Assembly (NCBI GenBank): GCA_002480935.1
Contig: DLDC01000160.1
Coordinates: forward strand, 1-20,309
Length of the DNA stretch: 20,309 nt
Direction of reading: 5' to 3'
DNA from: Prevotella sp. UBA7782
GTDB taxonomy: Bacteria > Bacteroidota > Bacteroidia > Bacteroidales > Bacteroidaceae
Made by a program: the position numbers and the translations under genes
Shown here: positions 17,113 through 20,309 of the stretch, piece after piece
How the letters are laid out: the number at the start of each line of letters is the position of its first letter
Numbering within the stretch: the first letter of the stretch is position 1
The notes under the pieces: model-generated
Told to the model about the DNA's origin: nothing
Databases searched by the model: none
What the model saw: only the letters and a program-made list of their open reading frames with translations

Positions 17113-18504
17113 TTATTTTTTGATTTTATATTCCTGTGTTTTGGCTTTTGCCTCTGCGGCCTGCCTGTTAAATCTTCTTACAAATATTATTAGCACCGTT
17201 ACGGCCACCAAGGATGCCAGTGTGTCGGCCGAAGGAAGCGAGCACCACACCCCGTTAACACCCAGGAAGTGGGGCAGGATGGCCAGCAAGGGCAGCAGAA
17301 ACAGCAGTTGGCGTGACAGACTGAGGAAGATGCTCACCTTCACCTTGCCTATACACTGAAAGAAATTGGTTACTACCATCTGCATACCCACGATAGGGTA
17401 GACCATCATGTTTATCCTTATGGCCGTTGAGGCTATCTTGATGAGGCCTCTGTCGGTGGTGAACATGCGTGCCACAACGGCCGGCAAGAATTCTGCCACC
17501 AGCCATGCTGTGGTCATGATGCACGTGGCCGAGATGATGGTCAGGGCGAGTACGCGCATGAGCCTGTCTATCTGCTGGCTGCCATAGTTATATCCTGCGA
17601 TGGGCTGCATGCCCTGGTTGAGACCCATAACGAACATCACAAACACCGTGGCCACGGCGTTGGCTATGCCATAAGCACCCACAGCCATGTCGCCACCATA
17701 CTTCACGAGCTGATTGTTTACGAATATCACCACCAGGCAGGCGCACACGTTCATCAGAAAAGGTGATATGCCGATGCCCAGAATGTTTTTTACCAGTCGG
17801 CGTTTCAGCCGGTATATGCCCCGCTTCAGGTGCAGAAGTTCGTGCTTGTTGGCGAATAACTTCATCTGCCAGCACAGGGCCAGCGATTGTGAGATGACCG
17901 TAGCAAGAGCCGCGCCCCTTATTCCCCAGTGCCACCACACGATGAACACCACGTCTAGAAGAATGTTCATGAGCACTGTGAAGATGGTGGCCATCATGGC
18001 ATGACGGGGCTTTGAGGCAGCGCGCAACACGGTGTTCATGCCGAAATACATGTGCGTTACCACGTTGCCCAGCAGGATGATCTCCATGAAACTGCGTGCA
18101 TAGGGCAGCGTGGCGTTGCTGGCGCCGAAGAAACGAAGTATGGGATTGAGGAACGTAAGGCATATCACGCTGTAGCCGATGCCTATGATGAGGTTCAGCG
18201 TGACAGTGTTTCCCAGTATGTTTTCGGCCGTTTCATAGTCTTTCTGGCCCAGTTTCACCGATATGGCCGCAGAGGAGCCCACGCCGACACCAGCCCCGAA
18301 GGCTGCCCCAAGGTTCATAAAGGGAAACGTAATGGCCAATCCGGCGATGGCTTCCGGGCCTACTATCTGTCCGATAAACACCCGGTCGATGATGTTATAC
18401 AGCGAAGCGGCCGTCATGGCTATGATGGCTGGCAGGGCATATTGCCAAAGCAGCTGCCCCACAGGCTTTGTACCAAGCTCCAGTGTCGCTTTTTTGTTGT
18501 CCAT
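17113..18504 (-). CDS. MATE-family efflux transporter
   Basis: A 463-residue inner-membrane protein with about twelve hydrophobic segments in two homologous halves, the MATE fold. The N-terminal ATLELGTKPVGQLLWQYALPA and SLYNIIDRVFIGQIVG and the second-half NQGMQPIAGYNYG are typical of the MepA-like branch that exports drugs or metabolites with a sodium or proton gradient. Substrate is unknown. The start at 18504 (MDNKKATLELG) was chosen because a TTG at 18528 would fall inside the -7 promoter element; the ATG at 18510 is an alternative. It is the first gene of the long minus-strand run and 2 nt from the cytidylate kinase-like gene. A role in exporting aminosugar products is possible but unsupported. 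Confidence 0.9.
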   Translation of the reverse strand: MDNKKATLELGTKPVGQLLWQYALPAIIAMTAASLYNIIDRVFIGQIVGPEAIAGLAITFPFMNLGAAFGAGVGVGSSAAISVKLGQKDYETAENILGNTVTLNLIIGIGYSVICLTFLNPILRFFGASNATLPYARSFMEIILLGNVVTHMYFGMNTVLRAASKPRHAMMATIFTVLMNILLDVVFIVWWHWGIRGAALATVISQSLALCWQMKLFANKHELLHLKRGIYRLKRRLVKNILGIGISPFLMNVCACLVVIFVNNQLVKYGGDMAVGAYGIANAVATVFVMFVMGLNQGMQPIAGYNYGSQQIDRLMRVLALTIISATCIMTTAWLVAEFLPAVVARMFTTDRGLIKIASTAIRINMMVYPIVGMQMVVTNFFQCIGKVKVSIFLSLSRQLLFLLPLLAILPHFLGVNGVWCSLPSADTLASLVAVTVLIIFVRRFNRQAAEAKAKTQEYKIKK

Positions 18505-18525
18505 TACCATTTGTTTTTTCAAGTG

Positions 18526-18533
18526 CAAACTTA
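18526..18533 (-). promoter_or_regulatory. Probable -7 element for the MATE gene
   Basis: On the minus strand TAAGTTTG matches TAnnTTTG. No TTTG is found 19-21 nt upstream, so the -33 element is weak. The predicted transcription start near 18520 leaves a leader of about 15 nt before the ATG at 18504 and argues against a TTG start at 18528. Confidence 0.5.
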
Positions 18534-18760
18534 CACAAAAAACTTGAATTATCGTGCTGTTAGATGAAAAAGTTGCACGTTCGGGCGTATTAACTTGTGA
18601 TTTCCGTATTTTGCCGTCCTTCGTTCTGATGCCCCCTCTCCCTGCTTTGGCGTGCCGTTGAGGCTATCAGCAAGCCCCTTTTACGGGGCGCTTATAAGGC
18701 CGTTGCACGGCTCTCGGTCGCTGAATTAGTTGATTTCTCTAACTCTTTGATACCTAATGA

Positions 18761-18893
18761 GTTGTCAAAAGCACCGTTTTTGGCTTTCAAAGTAGGCACT
18801 TTTGGCTTTCAAAATAGGCACTTTCGGCCTTCAAAATAGGCACTTTTGCGTGCCAAAAATGCCTGTTTCGCAACGCCCAATGGCCCCTTTCAG
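18761..18893. repeat. Degenerate 22-bp tandem repeat array B (6 units)
   Basis: Units are at 18761-18782, 18783-18804, 18805-18826, 18827-18848 and 18849-18870 (each exactly 22 bp) and 18871-18893 (23 bp, most diverged). The three best units (2-4) share TTCAAAATAGGCACTTTTG with one or two changes. A- and T-tracts alternate about every 11 bp, so they stay on one face of the helix. The units are near-palindromic (CAAAA...TTTTG) and match the plan of array A. There are no unique spacers, so it is not a CRISPR. It lies between two divergent promoters. Confidence 0.85.
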
Positions 18894-18980
18894 ACGTTGG
18901 CTCGACTACAGCGGTCTGGCAGGGTGGGGCAGGCCCATCTGAAAAATCGTGTATAACTGAGCAAAAAGTTCATCGTCTTG

Positions 18981-19012
18981 TTTGGCTGTTGGGTAAATTC
19001 TGAGTACTTTTG
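18981..19012 (+). promoter_or_regulatory. Bacteroidota-type promoter for the S8 protease gene
   Basis: TTTG (18981-18984), a 20-nt spacer and TACTTTTG (19005-19012) fit TTTG-N19to21-TAnnTTTG exactly. The transcription start is expected near 19019, about 20 nt before the ATG at 19039. The leader is A-rich with no Shine-Dalgarno motif, as is usual in this phylum. Confidence 0.75.
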
Positions 19013-19038
19013 CACAAATAATAAAAAATTAAAAACAA

Positions 19039-20309
19039 ATGCGTAGCCGGACAATTTTGTCGATATTGCTTTTCCTTAGTGCCATGGTTGCCGTGGCTCA
19101 TCCTTCACATCGTGAGAAGATACCCTATCCCAGCGAGAAGTGTTACATCTTTCAGGTGATGCTAAAGGACAAGAACGGTACGCCATTCACCCTCGACAAG
19201 CCTTCAGCTTATCTCTCTCAGCGAGCCCTGGAGCGGCGTGCCCGGCAGGGACTCAAGGTGGATTCAACCGACCTGCCCGTGTCTCCTGTTTATCTGAAGC
19301 GGCTCAGTCGTTATGATATATCCATCGTAGGCGTGAGCAAATGGAACAACGCCGTGCTGGTGAGCGGTACCGATTTGCAGCAGTTGGTGCGCTTGGTGAA
19401 GGTTCCTTTTGTCAAGTCGGTCAAGCAAGTGTGGGTTTCTCCCGACTCTGTTTACGAGCCGGAGGGGCGCGAAGTGGTTCATGAGGACTTCAGAAAATGG
19501 GACTCGGTGCCCGGAAAATTCTTCGGCGCAGCCAACGAACAGACCAAGATGCTGCACGCGCAAGCCCTCCATACGCGCGGGTATGACGGTAAAGGCTTCG
19601 TCATAGCCGTGCTCGACGGCGGCTTTATGAACGTAGACAAGATACCGGCATTTGCTTCGGTGAACATATTGGGCACACATGACTTTGTAGTAGGGTCGCG
19701 TCAGAACGTCTATCGTGAGATGGATCACGGCACAAAGGTGCTTTCCACCATGGCGCTCAACCAGCCTGAGGTGTTCAGAGGCACTGCTCCGGGCGCCAGC
19801 TACTGGCTCTTGCGCTGTGAAGACGGCGCGTCAGAATATCCCGTAGAGGAGTTCTACTGGGCCGAAGCGGCCGAGTTTGCCGACAGCGTGGGCGCAGACA
19901 TCATCAGCTCGTCGTTGGGTTATCATGCTTACGATGACCCCACGGCATCGTATAAGTATGCCGACCAGGATGGCAAGACAGCCCTCATATCGCGCACGGC
20001 CTCGCTTTTGGCCGGCAAGGGCATTGTCCTGGTGAACAGCGCAGGTAACGATGGGCGCGACACATGGAAGAAAATAAACTTTCCGGCCGATGCTTCCAAC
20101 ATCCTGAGCGTGGGCGCGGTGTCGCTGAACGGCCTGAACGCCCCCTTCAGCTCTATCGGACCGACGGCCGACGGCCGCATTAAGCCCGACGTTATGGCCC
20201 CCGGCTGCCCCGATGCCGTGGTAGGCGGACGCGGAACGATAGTGTATTGCAACGGCACATCCTTTGCCGCGCCGCTCATCTCGGGCATGGTGGCTTGTCT
20301 GTGGCAGGC
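19039..20309 (+). CDS. Secreted subtilisin-like (S8) serine protease, 3' end cut by window edge
   Basis: 423 codons are visible and the frame is open at the edge. Residues 1-20 (MRSRTILSILLFLSAMVAVA) are a signal peptide for Sec export. A propeptide-like region runs to about 165, including KPSAYLSQRALERR at 55-68 and VSKWNNAVLVSG at 99-110. The catalytic triad is D193 in IAVLDGGF, H230 in MDHGTKV and S408 in NGTSFAAP, with the oxyanion asparagine N337 in NSAGNDGR. This arrangement is common in Bacteroidota S8 peptidases that often end in a type IX secretion sorting domain; whether one exists here lies beyond the window. The gene runs opposite to all others and has its own promoter. Substrate is unknown. 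Confidence 0.93.
   Translation, partial: MRSRTILSILLFLSAMVAVAHPSHREKIPYPSEKCYIFQVMLKDKNGTPFTLDKPSAYLSQRALERRARQGLKVDSTDLPVSPVYLKRLSRYDISIVGVSKWNNAVLVSGTDLQQLVRLVKVPFVKSVKQVWVSPDSVYEPEGREVVHEDFRKWDSVPGKFFGAANEQTKMLHAQALHTRGYDGKGFVIAVLDGGFMNVDKIPAFASVNILGTHDFVVGSRQNVYREMDHGTKVLSTMALNQPEVFRGTAPGASYWLLRCEDGASEYPVEEFYWAEAAEFADSVGADIISSSLGYHAYDDPTASYKYADQDGKTALISRTASLLAGKGIVLVNSAGNDGRDTWKKINFPADASNILSVGAVSLNGLNAPFSSIGPTADGRIKPDVMAPGCPDAVVGGRGTIVYCNGTSFAAPLISGMVACLWQ

Larger units (their letters stand above)
18505..19038. other. Divergent intergenic region between MATE and S8 protease genes
   Basis: This 534-base non-coding stretch holds the MATE promoter (18526-18533), about 200 bases without clear structure, a 5-bp inverted repeat AACTC/GAGTT (18741-18763) overlapping a motif shared with the other intergenic region, the six-unit array B (18761-18893), about 85 bases of unremarkable sequence, and the S8 protease promoter (18981-19012) with an A-rich leader. 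No small ORF is convincing. Confidence 0.8.

Noticed and set aside
8901..18893. The tandem 22-bp units as CRISPR arrays
   Set aside because: Units are contiguous and degenerate with no unique spacers, and no cas gene is in the window.
19264..19728. Minus-strand open frame inside the S8 protease gene
   Set aside because: The protease triad and signal peptide on the plus strand explain the region; the opposite frame has no promoter or motif.

Overview
The window looks chromosomal and comes from a Bacteroidota (Bacteroidales) bacterium, most likely Prevotella or a close relative. Evidence: two promoters fit the Bacteroidota pattern TTTG-N20-TAnnTTTG; starts follow A-rich leaders with few Shine-Dalgarno motifs; a lipoprotein has the composite TPR/propeller/OmpA architecture of the type IX secretion protein PorE; and the ThyA, FolA, TopB and RmlB sequences have a Bacteroidales look. 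The species assignment is inference. No tRNA, rRNA, insertion sequence, prophage or CRISPR array was seen.

Region 1 (1-8734, all minus strand; transcription runs from high to low coordinates): one good promoter precedes topB (topoisomerase III). It is followed by porE-like, an RsmF-type rRNA m5C methyltransferase, thyA, folA, umuD and umuC, the last cut by the window edge. Junctions are tight (4-nt overlap, 1-nt overlap, 2-nt gap, then 42, 31 and 40 nt), so a single transcript is plausible. It joins thymidylate/folate synthesis to an error-prone polymerase.

Region 2 (8678-9093): a non-coding stretch with the topB promoter, a four-unit 22-bp degenerate tandem repeat and a small hairpin.

Region 3 (9094-18504, all minus strand): MATE exporter, cytidylate kinase-like protein, YfcE/MJ0936 phosphodiesterase, rmlB, a small sigma-region-4-like protein, purT, fdtA-like ketoisomerase, a FemAB/GNAT-type acyltransferase, a polytopic GT-C-like membrane protein and an fdtB-like aminotransferase. 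From rmlB onward most genes overlap or nearly touch. RmlB, FdtA and FdtB account for dTDP-glucose to a dTDP-3-amino-3,6-dideoxyhexose. The acyltransferase could modify the amino group and the membrane protein could transfer or polymerise a glycan. No rmlA, rmlC or rmlD is present in the window.

Region 4 (18505-19038): a divergent intergenic region with promoters facing both ways and a six-unit array of the same 22-bp repeat family. Region 5 (19039-end, plus strand): the first 423 residues of a secreted subtilisin-like protease, possibly a type IX secretion cargo.

The least explained signals are the two related 22-bp-period arrays, the free-standing sigma-region-4-like protein lacking the usual DNA-contact arginines, and the aminosugar operon, which carries purT and a FemAB-like acyltransferase where a hexapeptide acetyltransferase would be expected.
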